Source: Candidatus Cloacimonadota bacterium
GTDB lineage: Bacteria > Muiribacteriota > UBA6191 > JACPRK01
Length of the DNA stretch: 6,276 nt
Assembly: GCA_021772705.1 (NCBI GenBank)
Contig: JAJFLN010000151.1
Coordinates: 1-6,276 of the forward strand
Direction of reading: 5' to 3'
The translations under genes were made by a program, and so were the position numbers. The notes under the pieces are model-generated. The model had not been told where the DNA came from and made no database searches. It worked only from the letters and a program-made list of their open reading frames with translations. This document shows positions 6,274-6,276 of the stretch, piece after piece (position 1 is the first letter of the stretch; each line of letters starts with the position of its first letter).

Positions 6274-6276
6274 GCG

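Noticed and set aside
6097..6276. Small gene or RNA gene upstream of the kinase
   Set aside because: No frame with start, stop and coding character, and no tRNA or known riboswitch pattern, could be found in these 180 bases.

Overview
The window holds two long genes, both on the minus strand and so transcribed from right to left. They are flanked by about 180 bases upstream and 160 bases downstream of non-coding, palindrome-rich DNA. The DNA is GC-rich (visibly around 60% or more). A receptor-type Ser/Thr kinase beside a large secreted multidomain metalloprotease suggests a complex-lifestyle bacterium such as Acidobacteriota, Myxococcota or a related uncultured lineage. That placement is inference only; no taxonomic marker gene is present. 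No RNA genes, CRISPR array, transposase or phage gene was seen.

Upstream flank (6097-6276): two palindromic elements lie near the window edge (6179-6224 and 6239-6273) and share similar ends. The second contains the core CCTGAGCCTGTCGAAGG, which I recall as a dispersed REP-like repeat in many bacteria. A weak promoter-like sequence sits directly against the start codon of the first gene.

Gene 1 (3712-6096): a 794-residue transmembrane Ser/Thr protein kinase. It has a complete cytoplasmic catalytic domain, a basic Ser/Thr-rich juxtamembrane linker, one membrane helix, and a roughly 450-residue extracytoplasmic region of two fibronectin-III-like domains, a helical segment and a C-terminal beta domain.

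Gene 2 (161-3712): an 1183-residue secreted zinc metalloprotease of the matrixin/metzincin type. The order is signal peptide, catalytic domain with HEIGHLIGLDH, carboxypeptidase-regulatory-like domain, IPT-like region, five bacterial Ig-like repeats, and two tandem copies of a C-terminal 'SLP' domain. The first four Ig-like repeats have an exact 108-residue period.

The two genes overlap at TGATG/GTGATG and are almost certainly cotranscribed and translationally coupled. A reasonable but unproven reading is that the kinase senses something outside the membrane, and the protease/adhesin is made in step with it and acts in the same extracytoplasmic space.

Downstream flank (1-160): two G/C-rich hairpins without a U-tract follow the last gene. 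No further gene is visible.
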